From positions 1 through 35,203 of the forward strand of contig CABUAS010000009.1 in assembly GCA_902489595.1 (NCBI GenBank): 35,203 nucleotides of DNA. The letters run 5' to 3'. Shown piece after piece: positions 1 through 10,391 of this stretch (position 1 is the first letter of the stretch; each line of letters opens with the position of its first letter). Position numbers and translations under genes: made by a program. Source of the DNA: an uncultured Oscillospiraceae bacterium. Lineage in GTDB: Bacteria; Bacillota; Clostridia; Oscillospirales; Acutalibacteraceae. Below the pieces are notes generated by a model. It saw nothing but the letters and a program-made list of their open reading frames with translations, searched no databases and was not told where the DNA came from.

Positions 1-3
1 TAG

Positions 4-312
4 CATATTTGTCCCTGGAGAGGGACTCTAATAACTACTACTTTATTATACGAGGGTGAAGATATTGAGTCGCAGGATATTTCTTTTGATAATCCAAGCA
101 GTAAATTATATTCATATGATGATTTAAAAGAAATGGCTGTATTTATAGAATATGAAGAAGGAACTGTCGGTAGCGGCGGAGCAGGATATATTGAGAATAA
201 TAACCTGCAATATGCTTTAATAGCAGGGGGTGCGGTGCTCGGTTTGTGTGCCGCGGCGCTGATTATTAACTTTGCTTCAAAGAAAAAGGCGAGAGTAACG
301 GGAAATTCGTAG
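4..312 (+). pseudogene. C-terminal fragment of a membrane-anchored protein
   Basis: Frame 1 is open from base 4 to a TAG at 310-312, but an in-frame TAG also occupies bases 1-3. There is no ATG before 136, so this is either the tail of a broken gene or a 58-residue product from the 136 start. The translation is acidic and Gly/Ser-rich, followed by one hydrophobic segment (about bases 210-275, starting LQYALIAGG) and a short basic tail (SKKKAR), the layout of a surface protein with a C-terminal membrane anchor. The terminating TAG lies in the GTAGGG foot of a palindromic repeat, so the end may have been created by repeat insertion. The family is not recognised. Nothing in the sequence ties it to the downstream rimP operon, which has its own promoter. 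Confidence 0.35.
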
Positions 313-336
313 GGTGCGGCGTCCCCGACGCACCGT
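308..336 (+). repeat. GTAG-type REP palindrome, copy A1
   Basis: An imperfect palindrome (GGTGCG, then GCGTCCCC, then GACGCACC) sits directly after a GTAG foot. It matches the copies at 958-985, 9021-9048, 23242-23268 and 23410-23438. It supplies the stop codon of the preceding fragment. Confidence 0.75.
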
Positions 337-351
337 AAAATAAAAAAATAC

Positions 352-380
352 TTGACAACGCTTAATTTATATATTATAGT
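352..380 (+). promoter_or_regulatory. Promoter of the rimP-nusA-infB operon
   Basis: A consensus -35 TTGACA (352-357) is followed after 17 bp by TATAGT (375-380). Transcription would start near 387, about 70 nt before the rimP start codon. This leaves a leader that contains the perfect hairpin at 407-432. Confidence 0.7.
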
Positions 381-406
381 AATAGCGTAAGATAAGGTAA
401 GAAAGT

Positions 407-432
407 GAGAGTGGTCTTTGCGGACCGCTCTC
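407..432 (+). promoter_or_regulatory. Leader hairpin upstream of rimP
   Basis: GAGAGTGGTC and GACCGCTCTC form a 10-bp stem (one G-U pair) around a 6-nt loop, just before the AGGAGGT ribosome-binding site (444-450). No T-run follows, so it is not an intrinsic terminator. It may act in mRNA stability, antitermination or autoregulation of the operon; this role is inferred. Confidence 0.5.
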
Positions 433-458
433 ATATTATTGTTAGGAGGTTTTGGCGT

Positions 459-938
459 TTGGCAGGTAAAAACACGGTGGAAATTGTTGAAAGCATTGTT
501 AAGCCTTTTGCCGATGAACTGGGATTGGAACTTTGGGATGTTACCTTTAAAAAAGAGGGCGCAGACTGGTATCTCAGAATTTTTATTGACAAAGACGGCG
601 GTGTATCCATTGATGACTGTGTTGATTTAACACACGCGGTTACAAAGCCCATTGATGAGGCAGACCCCATTTCGCAGAGTTATATGCTTGAAGTCTGCTC
701 ACCCGGTGTGGAAAGAGAATTAAAGCGTGATTGGCATTTTGAAAAATATGTCGGCTCACCCGTAATGATGCGCACAATCCGACCGATAGACGGCGTGCGT
801 GATTTTAACGGAATTCTTTCGGCGTATGAAAACGGTGCAGTTACCGTAAAATTGCAGGACGGCAGTGAAATCACGGCTAATAAAAAAGACGCTTCTTATG
901 TGAAGCTTGATGATTTTGACATTAATGATTTTAAGTAA
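459..938 (+). CDS. rimP: Ribosome maturation factor RimP
   Basis: RimP binds the 30S subunit and is needed for its late maturation. The translation shows the expected two-domain layout: an alpha/beta N-domain (VEIVESIVKPFADELGLELW, then IFIDKDGGVSIDDC) and an SH3-like C-domain from about residue 95. The conserved SPGVERELK motif lies between them. I place the start at TTG 459, giving 159 residues (family about 150), because AGGAGGT at 444-450 is 8 nt upstream. A GTG at 405 would add 18 residues encoded by the leader hairpin and is unlikely. It is first in the operon and followed by nusA, the usual order in Firmicutes. Confidence 0.93.
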   Translation: MAGKNTVEIVESIVKPFADELGLELWDVTFKKEGADWYLRIFIDKDGGVSIDDCVDLTHAVTKPIDEADPISQSYMLEVCSPGVERELKRDWHFEKYVGSPVMMRTIRPIDGVRDFNGILSAYENGAVTVKLQDGSEITANKKDASYVKLDDFDINDFK

Positions 939-957
939 ATTGAAAATTTAACGTTGC

Positions 958-1017
958 GGTGCGTCGGGGACGCCGCACCTTACGGAAGGTTTGTAGGGGC
1001 AATTCACGAATTGCCCG
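958..1017 (+). repeat. Two adjacent REP-like palindromes between rimP and nusA
   Basis: The first (958-985) is an inverted copy of the A family (GGTGCGTCGGGGACGCCGCACC split as arms around GGGGAC), ending TTACGG. The second (993-1017) begins GTAGGGGC and has the arms CAATTC and GAATTG around ACG. Both lie inside the operon and would be transcribed as hairpins between two translated genes. Confidence 0.7.
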
Positions 1018-1076
1018 TATATAAATAAATATACAATTCAATTAAATAATAAAAAGAGGAAAGGTTGATAGGAAAA

Positions 1077-2156
1077 ATGAGCAAGGAATTTTTTGAAGCA
1101 GTTAAAATGCTTGAGGCTGAAAAAGGTATATCGGCAGATTATCTTTATGAAAAGATTGCCGCTGCAATCGTTGTTGCGGCTAAGCACGAGTTTAACGGCA
1201 AAGATATTGTGCACTGTGATATTGACCCCGAAAAGGAAAAAATCAAAGTGTATGCACAGAAAAATGTTGTTGAGGAAATTGAAGACCCCGACACCGATTT
1301 AACGCTTGAACAGGCACAGTTAATCCGTAAATCGGCAAAAATCGGCAAAACGGTTGATATTCCGATTAAAACAAAGAATTTGGGCAGAATTGTTGCGCAG
1401 ACTGCAAAGCACGTTATCCGCCAGGGTATCAGAGAGGCAGAGCGAGGCAAACAGATGGCAGAGTTCCAGAGCAAAACACAGGAACTTGTTACTGCAAAGG
1501 TTAACCGTGTTGACCCTGTAACGGGCAATGTAACTGTTGAAATCGGCAAAACTTTTGCAACTTTGCCCAAAAACGAGCAGGTGCCGGGCGAAGTTCTTAA
1601 TGCAGGCGACCAGACAAAGATTTACATTGTTGATGTTAAGGACGGCGGAAAAGGCCCGAAGGTACTTATTTCAAGAACACATCCCGGCCTTGTAAGAAGA
1701 CTGTTTGAGCAGGAAGTTCCCGAAATTTTTGACGGCACTATTGAAATCAAATCAGTTTCACGTGAGGCAGGCTCAAGAGCAAAGATTGCCGTGTTCAGCA
1801 AGGATGAAAATGTTGACGCAGTAGGCGCTTGCATCGGTCCGAGAGGTCAGCGCGTTGCCGCTATTGTAACTGCTCTCGGCGGTGAAAAAATTGATATTGT
1901 AAATTACGATGAAGACCCGACAAAGTTTATTGCCGCTTCGCTTGCCCCGTCAAAGGTGTGCGATGTTCAGGTGCTTGACGAAAGCATTAAAAGCTGCTGT
2001 GCAACTGTTCCCGATGACCAGTTAAGTCTTGCAATCGGCAACAAGGGTCAGAACGTAAGGCTTGCAGCAAGACTTACAGGCTGGAAGATAGATATTAAGC
2101 CTGAATCGGGCTTCTATCAAGGTAAATCCGAAGAGGTTGAGGACAATGAAGACTAA
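1077..2156 (+). CDS. nusA: Transcription termination/antitermination protein NusA
   Basis: NusA binds RNA polymerase and nascent RNA and modulates pausing, termination and antitermination. The N-terminal polymerase-binding domain covers about residues 1-120 (begins MSKEFFEAVKMLEAEKGIS). An S1 domain follows at about 130-200, then two KH domains with GPRGQR near residue 252 and IGNKGQNVRLAARLTGWKI near 318. The length of 359 residues suits a Gram-positive NusA without extra acidic repeats. ATG 1077 is chosen because family members start at the same point; a TTG at 1065 would add only four residues. The end overlaps the rnpM start by 11 bp, which suggests translational coupling. Confidence 0.95.
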   Translation: MSKEFFEAVKMLEAEKGISADYLYEKIAAAIVVAAKHEFNGKDIVHCDIDPEKEKIKVYAQKNVVEEIEDPDTDLTLEQAQLIRKSAKIGKTVDIPIKTKNLGRIVAQTAKHVIRQGIREAERGKQMAEFQSKTQELVTAKVNRVDPVTGNVTVEIGKTFATLPKNEQVPGEVLNAGDQTKIYIVDVKDGGKGPKVLISRTHPGLVRRLFEQEVPEIFDGTIEIKSVSREAGSRAKIAVFSKDENVDAVGACIGPRGQRVAAIVTALGGEKIDIVNYDEDPTKFIAASLAPSKVCDVQVLDESIKSCCATVPDDQLSLAIGNKGQNVRLAARLTGWKIDIKPESGFYQGKSEEVEDNED

Positions 2157-2412
2157 GCGTGAGGCTAAACGCATGTGCACCGGCTGCGGTGAAATGTTTG
2201 ATAAAAAGGCGCTTATCAGGGTTGTGAAAAGCCCCGACGGTGAAGTCAGTCTTGACCTTACAGGCAAGAAAAACGGCAGGGGCGCATATGTGTGCAACAA
2301 TCTTGAATGTCTTAAAAAAGCAAGAAAAAAAAGAGCCTTTGAGCGTGCATTTTCAATGAAAATCGACGATGAGGTTTACAATAAAATGGAAGAAGAAATT
2401 GTAAGTGAATAA
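2146..2412 (+). CDS. rnpM: YlxR family RNA-binding protein (RnpM)
   Basis: This small basic protein (88 residues) belongs to the YlxR family, whose Bacillus member is an RNase P modulator (RnpM). The family signature is visible: RMCTGCGEMFDKKALIRVV at the N-terminus, GRGAYVC in the middle, then a Lys/Arg-rich stretch (KKARKKRAFERAF). ATG 2146 is preferred over an in-frame TTG at 2137 because of the GAGG just upstream and the family start. It overlaps nusA by 11 bp and the next gene by 8 bp, the conserved nusA-ylxR-ylxQ-infB arrangement. Confidence 0.9.
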   Translation: MKTKREAKRMCTGCGEMFDKKALIRVVKSPDGEVSLDLTGKKNGRGAYVCNNLECLKKARKKRAFERAFSMKIDDEVYNKMEEEIVSE

Positions 2413-2728
2413 AGAAAAAACACTTTCAATGCTCGGGCTTGCACGGCGTGCAGGCAGGCTTTCAATGGGTCACGATATGGCTGAAAAGGCACTTGTTTCA
2501 GGCAAAGCAAAATTGCTTATTTTTGCCGCCGATTCATCTGAAAGAATTTATAAAGAATTTGAGCATTTAATTTCTAAAAAGAACATAAAAGTTAAGGTGC
2601 AAAAGCCTGATATAACGATGAACGAAATTCATTTTGCCTGCGGCTGCAAAGCAGGCGTTGTAACAGTCAACGATGTGAATTTCGCAGACAGAATAGTTTC
2701 ACTTATCTGTGACAGTGAAACCGAGTAA
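2405..2728 (+). CDS. ylxQ: L7Ae/L30e family ribosomal-type protein (YlxQ)
   Basis: The 107-residue translation has the L7Ae fold signature: LSMLGLARRAGRLSMGHD at the start, then KAKLLIFAADSSER, as in the YlxQ K-turn-binding proteins encoded in front of infB. The start is GTG 2405, overlapping the rnpM stop by 8 bp, with purine-rich GGAAGAAG upstream acting as a weak ribosome site. By family knowledge it is a K-turn RNA-binding protein associated with ribosome or RNase P biology; the precise role is not established. Confidence 0.88.
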   Translation: MNKEKTLSMLGLARRAGRLSMGHDMAEKALVSGKAKLLIFAADSSERIYKEFEHLISKKNIKVKVQKPDITMNEIHFACGCKAGVVTVNDVNFADRIVSLICDSETE

Positions 2729-2747
2729 TTAAGGAGGAATTGCATAT

Positions 2748-5225
<2,478 letters not shown>

Positions 5226-5261
5226 AATAAATGGCTTCTCCTTTTGCCTGAAAGCTGAATT

Positions 5262-5284
5262 GCAGGGGCGGATATTATCCGCCC
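5262..5284 (+). repeat. REP-like palindrome between infB and rbfA
   Basis: GCAGGGGCGGATA followed by TTATCCGCCC forms a near-perfect hairpin with the same outline (foot plus GGGG) as the other GTAG repeats, although the foot here reads GCAG. It lies inside the operon and has no T-run, so it is unlikely to terminate transcription. Confidence 0.6.
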
Positions 5285-5335
5285 GATTCAGTGAAAAGGC
5301 TGATTTACAGAATATGAAAGGCTTGGTAAATAAAT

Positions 5336-5686
5336 ATGGCAGGATTTCATATAGACAGAATTTCGGAAGATATAAAGCGTGAAATTATTTCAATTATGAG
5401 GGAGCTGAAAGACCCTCGTGTAAACGGCAGAATGCTTACTGTTGTAAATGTTTCGGTTTCTTCCGATTTAAGCTATGCCAAAGTTTATGTCAGCGCAATG
5501 GAGGGTATTGACACGGCAAAAACAGCCTGCAAGGGTTTAACATCTGCATCGGGCTATATCCGCCGTGCGCTCGGTAATAATCTTCATTTAAGAAAATCAC
5601 CGGAACTTACCTTTATTGCCGATGATTCCATTGAAAAAGGAATGGAGATTTTTGAAAAATTAAAGGAAACTGAAAATGAGAATTGA
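5336..5686 (+). CDS. rbfA: 30S ribosome-binding factor RbfA
   Basis: RbfA is a KH-fold factor for late 30S maturation and cold adaptation. The 116-residue protein has the family pattern: R(I)SEDIKREIISIMRELKDPRV near the N-terminus, then VNVSVSSDLSYAKVYVS, SGYIRRALGNNLHLRKSPEL and TFIADDSIEKGMEI. ATG 5336 is the only sensible start. The stop overlaps the nrnA start by 11 bp. Confidence 0.95.
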   Translation: MAGFHIDRISEDIKREIISIMRELKDPRVNGRMLTVVNVSVSSDLSYAKVYVSAMEGIDTAKTACKGLTSASGYIRRALGNNLHLRKSPELTFIADDSIEKGMEIFEKLKETENEN

Positions 5687-6617
5687 TGTTAAAAGGTGTG
5701 CCGAGCTTTTAAATGAGCATAATAATATACTTATTTTAACCCATGCTCACCCTGACGGCGATACGCTCGGCTCGGGCTTTGCTCTATGCCGTGCGCTTAT
5801 GGCTCTCGGTAAAAAAGTTAGGGTTGTCAATGCAGACGAAATACCGAAAAAGTATGATTATCTTTATAAAGATTTGAGCTTTGCCGATTTTAAAGAGGAA
5901 TATATTGTTGCCGTTGATGTTGCAACAGAAAATCTTTTGGGCGCTTTAGCAGATGTCTACGGCGGAAAAATCAATCTTTGTATTGATCATCACGGCACAA
6001 ACACCGAATATGCAAAAAATCTGCTTCTTATTGAAACTGCATCTGCAAGCGAGATAATTTATCAGGTAATTCTTGCTCTCGGCGTTTTGATTGATAAAAA
6101 AACGGCTGACTGCCTTTATACAGGCATTTCAACAGATACGGGCTGTTTCAGATATGCAAGCACGACGGCTGATACTTACCGTGCTGCCGCAGACCTTATT
6201 GATAAAGGCGCAGATAACGGCGCAATCAACCGTGCAATGTTTGAAACGAAAACAAAAACATATGCCCGTCTTGAAAGGCTTGCAATCGAGGGAATGAAAT
6301 TTTACCTTGATGAAATGGTATGCGTTATCACCGTTACACAGCAAATGTATAAGGAGTCAGGCTCAAACGAGCAGGAGACGGAGGCGCTTGCCTCGCTTAC
6401 AAGGCAGATTGAGGGCGTTGAAATCGGCATAACAATCCGTGAAAAGGAAGACGGTACGTGCAAAGCGTCGTTCAGAACGTTCGGCGTGAATGCTGCTGAA
6501 ATCGCAAAGGCATTCGGCGGCGGCGGTCATCCTCAGGCGGCGGCATGCCGCTTTAACTGCTCTGTTGATGAGGCAACCGAAAAGCTGATTGAAAAATGCA
6601 GGGAAATTCTTGAATGA
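5676..6617 (+). CDS. nrnA: DHH/DHHA1 phosphoesterase, NrnA-type oligoribonuclease
   Basis: NrnA-type proteins degrade short RNA oligomers and pAp in bacteria lacking Orn. The DHH domain motifs are intact: THAHPDGDTLGSG (metal ligands H23, H25, D27, D29), VAVDVA and DHHGTN. The DHHA1 domain ends with GGGGHPQAAACR (about residues 284-295). The length of 313 residues is typical. It overlaps rbfA by 11 bp and truB by 4 bp (ATGA), indicating a translationally coupled operon, the usual rbfA-nrnA-truB order. Confidence 0.93.
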   Translation: MRIDVKRCAELLNEHNNILILTHAHPDGDTLGSGFALCRALMALGKKVRVVNADEIPKKYDYLYKDLSFADFKEEYIVAVDVATENLLGALADVYGGKINLCIDHHGTNTEYAKNLLLIETASASEIIYQVILALGVLIDKKTADCLYTGISTDTGCFRYASTTADTYRAAADLIDKGADNGAINRAMFETKTKTYARLERLAIEGMKFYLDEMVCVITVTQQMYKESGSNEQETEALASLTRQIEGVEIGITIREKEDGTCKASFRTFGVNAAEIAKAFGGGGHPQAAACRFNCSVDEATEKLIEKCREILE

Positions 6618-7510
6618 CGGGAATAATTTGTGTAAATAAAGAAAAGGATATAACCTCCTTCGGCGTATGCGCTAAAATGCGTGGAATACTTAAGGAAAAA
6701 AAGGTGGGGCACACAGGCACGCTTGACCCTATGGCAACGGGCGTGCTGCCTGTTATGATCGGCGGTGCAACACGCTTTCTTGATTATCTGCCTGAAAGCG
6801 ATAAGGGCTACCGTGCCGTTTTTGTGCTCGGTAAAACGACTGACACGCTTGATATTACAGGCACGGTCACTGCCGAAAATGAGGTGAATGCATCAAAGGC
6901 AGATGTTGAGCGTGTTCTTGCACAGTTTAAAGGAAGAATTATGCAGACTCCGCCTATGTATTCAGCCGTTTCGATAAACGGAAAACGCCTTTATGAGCTT
7001 GCAAGACAGGGCGTAGAGGTTGAGCGTGAAAAGCGTGAGGTTGAAATAAAGCACCTTGAGCTTGTAAATTGCAGCGAGGCTGAAAATGAGTACACGATTG
7101 ATGTTTTGTGCACAAAAGGTACATATATCAGAACGCTTATTGATGATATAGGCAGGGTGCTCGGCTGCGGCGCAGTTATGACTTCGCTTGTCAGAACTTA
7201 TGCAATGGGCTTTACGCTTGATGACTGTAAAACGCTCGGAGAATTACAGCAGTTAAAAGACAGCGGAGAGGGCTTTGATGATGTGCTTTTACCGCTTGAA
7301 AAAGCGCTTTGGGCTTATGATAAGGTGTCTGTCAGCCCTGCGCAGTTGATTCGCTTTAAAAACGGCGGTGCACTTGATTCGGTGCGTATAAAAAAACAGC
7401 TGAATGCCGATGAAATCTATCGCGTATATTCAGGCGACGGTGAGTTTTTAGGTCTCGGCAAGGCAGATAAAACACAGTTAAAGGTTGAAAAACTTTTTGT
7501 AAATAAATAG
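6614..7510 (+). CDS. truB: tRNA pseudouridine-55 synthase TruB
   Basis: TruB makes the universal pseudouridine 55 in the T-loop of tRNA. The catalytic motif KVGHTGTLDPMATGVLP carries the nucleophile D38. Further motifs are YRAVFVLGKTTDTLD, the PPMYSAVSINGKRLYELAR segment and the CTKGTYIRTLIDDIG substrate-binding loop. The C-terminal part is a short PUA-like domain. At 298 residues it is of normal length. ATG 6614 overlaps the nrnA stop by 4 bp. Confidence 0.95.
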   Translation: MTGIICVNKEKDITSFGVCAKMRGILKEKKVGHTGTLDPMATGVLPVMIGGATRFLDYLPESDKGYRAVFVLGKTTDTLDITGTVTAENEVNASKADVERVLAQFKGRIMQTPPMYSAVSINGKRLYELARQGVEVEREKREVEIKHLELVNCSEAENEYTIDVLCTKGTYIRTLIDDIGRVLGCGAVMTSLVRTYAMGFTLDDCKTLGELQQLKDSGEGFDDVLLPLEKALWAYDKVSVSPAQLIRFKNGGALDSVRIKKQLNADEIYRVYSGDGEFLGLGKADKTQLKVEKLFVNK

Positions 7511-7513
7511 ATT

Positions 7514-8329
7514 ATGACTAATGAAAACAATAAAAAAAGACACGCAGTAGCGCTTGGTGATTTTGACGGTATGCACCTTGCCCACAAAACAGTTGTAACA
7601 GGTGCAGAAGATGTTACCATTTACTGTGTGAATAATAAATTTTCACTTCTTCAGAAAAGTATTTTTGAGGAAAGATACAGGAATGCCGTTTTTGCCGATT
7701 TCGATGAAATCAAAGGTCTTTCGGGCGAAGAATTCATTGAAAACATTCTGATTAAAAAATTCGGCGCAGAAATGATTTTGTGCGGCTTTAATTTCAGATT
7801 CGGCAAAAATGCCTCATGGTCTGCACTTGATATGCGAAAATATCTTGAAAAGCGTGATGTATGGGTGCGTATTCTTGATGCGCAGGATTATGAGGGTCAG
7901 CCGATAAGCTCCACCCGTATCCGAAAGGCGGTTTCAGAGGGCAGAATTGAGGCGGCAAACGAAATGCTCGGCTATAATTTTACATATGAGGCTGAGGTTA
8001 TTCGGGGTGATATGCGGGGCAGAACAATCGGTTTTCCCACAATAAATCAGCATCTGCCCGAAAGCCTTATTGCGCCCAAATTCGGTGTATATGAAAGCAA
8101 AGTCATTATTGACGGCAGAGAGTATAAGGCGTTTACAAATATCGGTATGCGCCCTACGTGGCGTGTTGAAAAACCGCTTTCCGAAACGCATATTTTCGGC
8201 TTTGAGGGCGATTTATACGGCAGAACCGTTGCTGTTGAACTGCTCAGGTATTTAAGAAGTGAAAAAACTTTTAAAGATGTTAATGAACTGAAAAGGCAGC
8301 TTGATTATGATAAAAGCAGTATTATTTGA
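7514..8329 (+). CDS. ribF: Bifunctional riboflavin kinase / FAD synthetase RibF
   Basis: RibF phosphorylates riboflavin to FMN and adenylylates FMN to FAD. The N-terminal nucleotidyltransferase has the (G)DFDGMHLAH motif at residues 15-24, CGFNFRFGKNA and the ISSTRIR motif near residue 134. The C-terminal kinase has GRTIGFPTIN near residue 171 and the NIGMRPT and HIFGFEGDLYG motifs. At 271 residues it is shorter than the common length of roughly 310, mainly because the region after the first motif is compact. The start codon follows truB by 3 bp without a clear ribosome site, so coupling to truB translation is likely. GDFDGMHLAH deviates from the usual GNFDGVHLGH. Confidence 0.88.
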   Translation: MTNENNKKRHAVALGDFDGMHLAHKTVVTGAEDVTIYCVNNKFSLLQKSIFEERYRNAVFADFDEIKGLSGEEFIENILIKKFGAEMILCGFNFRFGKNASWSALDMRKYLEKRDVWVRILDAQDYEGQPISSTRIRKAVSEGRIEAANEMLGYNFTYEAEVIRGDMRGRTIGFPTINQHLPESLIAPKFGVYESKVIIDGREYKAFTNIGMRPTWRVEKPLSETHIFGFEGDLYGRTVAVELLRYLRSEKTFKDVNELKRQLDYDKSSII

Positions 8330-9146
8330 TTTTGACGAAACTTTGCAGGACAGGACAAAGGCGTTTGAGGGTTATATGGACGCTTTTATGCAGGATTTTT
8401 TGCCGGATTTGCCGAAGTCGGAGCAGGAAAAGCGCAAAAAAGATATGGTTGATACGGGCAACGGCGGTTATGTTGACCGTAAGAAATGGTATCAGAGCCT
8501 CATTGATATGTGGCATTGGAAAAATGCACCGTCACCCGCCGTACTTGCCAATCATTACGATACTCAGTTTGGCTATCACAATGTTATTTTTGACGGCTCC
8601 AAACCGCTTTTGCAGGCACTGCGTGAAAAAGGCTTAATAACAGGCGTTATAACGAATGGCCCGTCAATTCTTCAGCAGACAAAAATGGAGCAGAGCGGTC
8701 TTATGCCTTACTGTGATATAGTTGTTGTTTCGGGTGATTTGCCTTTTGCAAAGCCCGACAGGCGTATTTTTGAATATACAGCCGATAAACTCGGACTGAA
8801 AACAAGCGAATGCCTTTATGTAGGTGATCACCCTGTAAATGATATTGCAGGCGCAAAGCTTGCAGGTATGCAGGCACTGCGTATGAATTGGGGTTGGTTT
8901 TACAATGTTGACCTTCGCCCCGATGTTCCTGTTATTTCAAACATTTATGATGTTTTAAAATATATACAATTAAAATTTTTTTGTAGGGGGAGGGCCTCTG
9001 TGCCCTCTCCTTTTTTGTTTCGTAGGGTGCGGCGTCCCCAACGCACTGTTTTTGAGTTTTGTATAAACTTATTTCGGCGGGCTGAGGGCAGTCCGTCCTA
9101 CGGTAATCAGTGTATTAGAATTAATTGTTTACTATTTTGCGTGTAA
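8307..9146 (+). CDS. HAD-superfamily phosphatase with a repeat-derived C-terminal tail
   Basis: The HAD motifs are complete: FDFDET near residues 7-12 (nucleophile D8, acid D10), VITNG (motif II), the lysine in FAKPDRR (motif III) and VGDHPVNDI (motif IV). An alpha-helical cap lies between. This resembles YjjG-like or phosphoglycolate-type phosphatases; the substrate cannot be told. ATG 8307 overlaps ribF by 23 bp. The HAD fold appears complete by about residue 222. The last 55 or so residues are translated from palindromic repeats and a terminator (8984-9102), are rich in Arg, Pro and Cys, and are very probably not ancestral. Confidence 0.82.
   Translation: MIKAVLFDFDETLQDRTKAFEGYMDAFMQDFLPDLPKSEQEKRKKDMVDTGNGGYVDRKKWYQSLIDMWHWKNAPSPAVLANHYDTQFGYHNVIFDGSKPLLQALREKGLITGVITNGPSILQQTKMEQSGLMPYCDIVVVSGDLPFAKPDRRIFEYTADKLGLKTSECLYVGDHPVNDIAGAKLAGMQALRMNWGWFYNVDLRPDVPVISNIYDVLKYIQLKFFCRGRASVPSPFLFRRVRRPQRTVFEFCINLFRRAEGSPSYGNQCIRINCLLFCV
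8984..9016 (+). terminator. Intrinsic terminator built from a GTAG repeat
   Basis: GTAG is followed by the stem GGGGAGGGC (8987-8995) and GCCCTCTCC (9002-9010) with loop CTCTGT, then six T residues (9011-9016). It has the form of a REP palindrome and of an intrinsic terminator, and would end the rimP-ribF operon while lying inside the HAD reading frame. Confidence 0.7.
9021..9102 (+). repeat. Two further REP-like palindromes (A3 and a degenerate one)
   Basis: Copy A3 (9021-9048) is CGTAGGGTGCGGCGTCCCC followed by AACGCACTG. A second palindrome (about 9075-9102) pairs GGCGGGCTG with CAGTCCGTC and ends CCTACGG, the reverse complement of a GTAG foot. Both are read through by the extended HAD frame. 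Confidence 0.65.
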
Positions 9147-9192
9147 CATTTTCTGTGTTTGCTTGGTTTTATTAGTGAAAGGAGGTTTTATT

Positions 9193-9675
9193 ATGTCAAA
9201 AAGTTCGTCGGCGAAAGAAGAGGAGTTAATCAGAAAATACTCTTCTGCAGTTTATAAAATTGCATACTCCATAACTTCAAACAGGGCAGACAGCGATGAT
9301 ATTTATCAGAATGTGTTTTTAAGATACATAAGAAAAAAGCCTGATTTTAAAGATGAAAATCACGCAAAAGCGTGGTTTATCAGGGTTACGGTGAACTGTG
9401 CCAAAAGTTTTTTAACACAGGCGTGGAATAAAAATACCGAGCCTTTGAATGAGAATATTGAATATAATCATAATGAAAAGCATAACCTCGATTTTGCTTT
9501 AAAACAGCTTACGCCAAATTGCAGAACAATTATTTATCTGTATTATTATGAGGGGTATTCAACAGGCGAGATTGCCTTAATGCTTGATATGAAAGAGAAT
9601 GCAGTAAGAACTTCGCTTTCAAGGTCACGAAGTAAACTTGAAATTATTTTAAAAAAGGAGGGCTATAATGCTTGA
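9193..9675 (+). CDS. ECF-type RNA polymerase sigma factor
   Basis: This is a 160-residue sigma-70 family protein with region 2 (YSSAVYKIAYSITSNRADSDD, then IYQNVFLRYIRKKPDF and AKAWFIRVTVNCAKSF) and region 4 (LTPNCRTIIYLYYYEGYSTG, then EIALMLDMKENAVRTSLSRS). The helix-turn-helix is followed by a basic end. ATG 9193 is set by AAAGGAGG at 9178-9185; an in-frame upstream start at 9163 would run through that site. The stop overlaps the next gene by 8 bp, typical of a sigma/anti-sigma pair. The AT-rich upstream region contains TGTAAC at about 9140, which could be an ECF -35, but no convincing -10 was found. Confidence 0.9.
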   Translation: MSKSSSAKEEELIRKYSSAVYKIAYSITSNRADSDDIYQNVFLRYIRKKPDFKDENHAKAWFIRVTVNCAKSFLTQAWNKNTEPLNENIEYNHNEKHNLDFALKQLTPNCRTIIYLYYYEGYSTGEIALMLDMKENAVRTSLSRSRSKLEIILKKEGYNA

Positions 9676-10390
9676 TAAAGAATTAAGGGATTATTTTGAC
9701 GGTATAGAGCCTGATAATGAACTTGTTGAAAGGATGGCAGCCATGTCAAACGAATCAAACAATAAAAAAAGAATTAAGATGAGCACAAAAATAATAGCAA
9801 TAATTGCAGCTGTTATCTGCGTTTTCGGTGCAGTAACCGCCACGGCGGCAATTTTAAGAGTACATAATGATGAAAACGGCATTGTTGATGTCAGAGAAGA
9901 TGTTGGGTCTTTTATTCTCGACTTTTCAAAGGCATGCAAAACGCCCGAAAAATTAAGCAATCCCGATAATGATATTGTAAAAGCGTTTGAAGAAAAAGGC
10001 ATCCGAAATGTTATAATTCCGAATGCCCTTATTAAAGACGGTTATGTTGTAAGCAATGCAAATCCGTTTTTGCCGAATTATACCTCGGCAATGTTTGAGT
10101 TTTCAAAGGAAGGTGCAAACAGTGTTTCTGCAACCGTTGTACAGGATATTGCCGAAAGTGATATTCCAGGTTTTTGGGGCACAGGCGATGAAAACAGCAC
10201 GGCAGAGGTTATAAACGTCAATGGTATGGATGTTGTTGTTGCTTATATGGGTGACGAAACGATAGGCTTTGCAAGTTTTATCTTTTATGCAAACGAAAAT
10301 ACAATTTATCACTTTTCACTGCAAACAAGTCTTGATGAGCAGGCACTCAAAGAAGAAACTTATGCTTTCGTTGCGTCACTTGCCGAATAA
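9668..10390 (+). CDS. Membrane anti-sigma-like protein (DUF4367-like ectodomain)
   Basis: The 240-residue protein has a short cytoplasmic N-terminus (residues 1-41), one transmembrane helix (about 42-63, IIAIIAAVICVFGAVTATAA) and an extracellular domain. That domain resembles the DUF4367 ectodomains of clostridial anti-sigma factors, with patterns such as AEVINVNGMDVVVAYMG and YHFSLQTSLDEQALKE. The 8-bp overlap with the sigma gene and the topology suggest it holds the sigma factor at the membrane and responds to an envelope signal. The anti-sigma role is inferred; the cytoplasmic part has no obvious zinc motif. Confidence 0.7.
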   Translation: MLDKELRDYFDGIEPDNELVERMAAMSNESNNKKRIKMSTKIIAIIAAVICVFGAVTATAAILRVHNDENGIVDVREDVGSFILDFSKACKTPEKLSNPDNDIVKAFEEKGIRNVIIPNALIKDGYVVSNANPFLPNYTSAMFEFSKEGANSVSATVVQDIAESDIPGFWGTGDENSTAEVINVNGMDVVVAYMGDETIGFASFIFYANENTIYHFSLQTSLDEQALKEETYAFVASLAE

Positions 10391-10391
10391 A

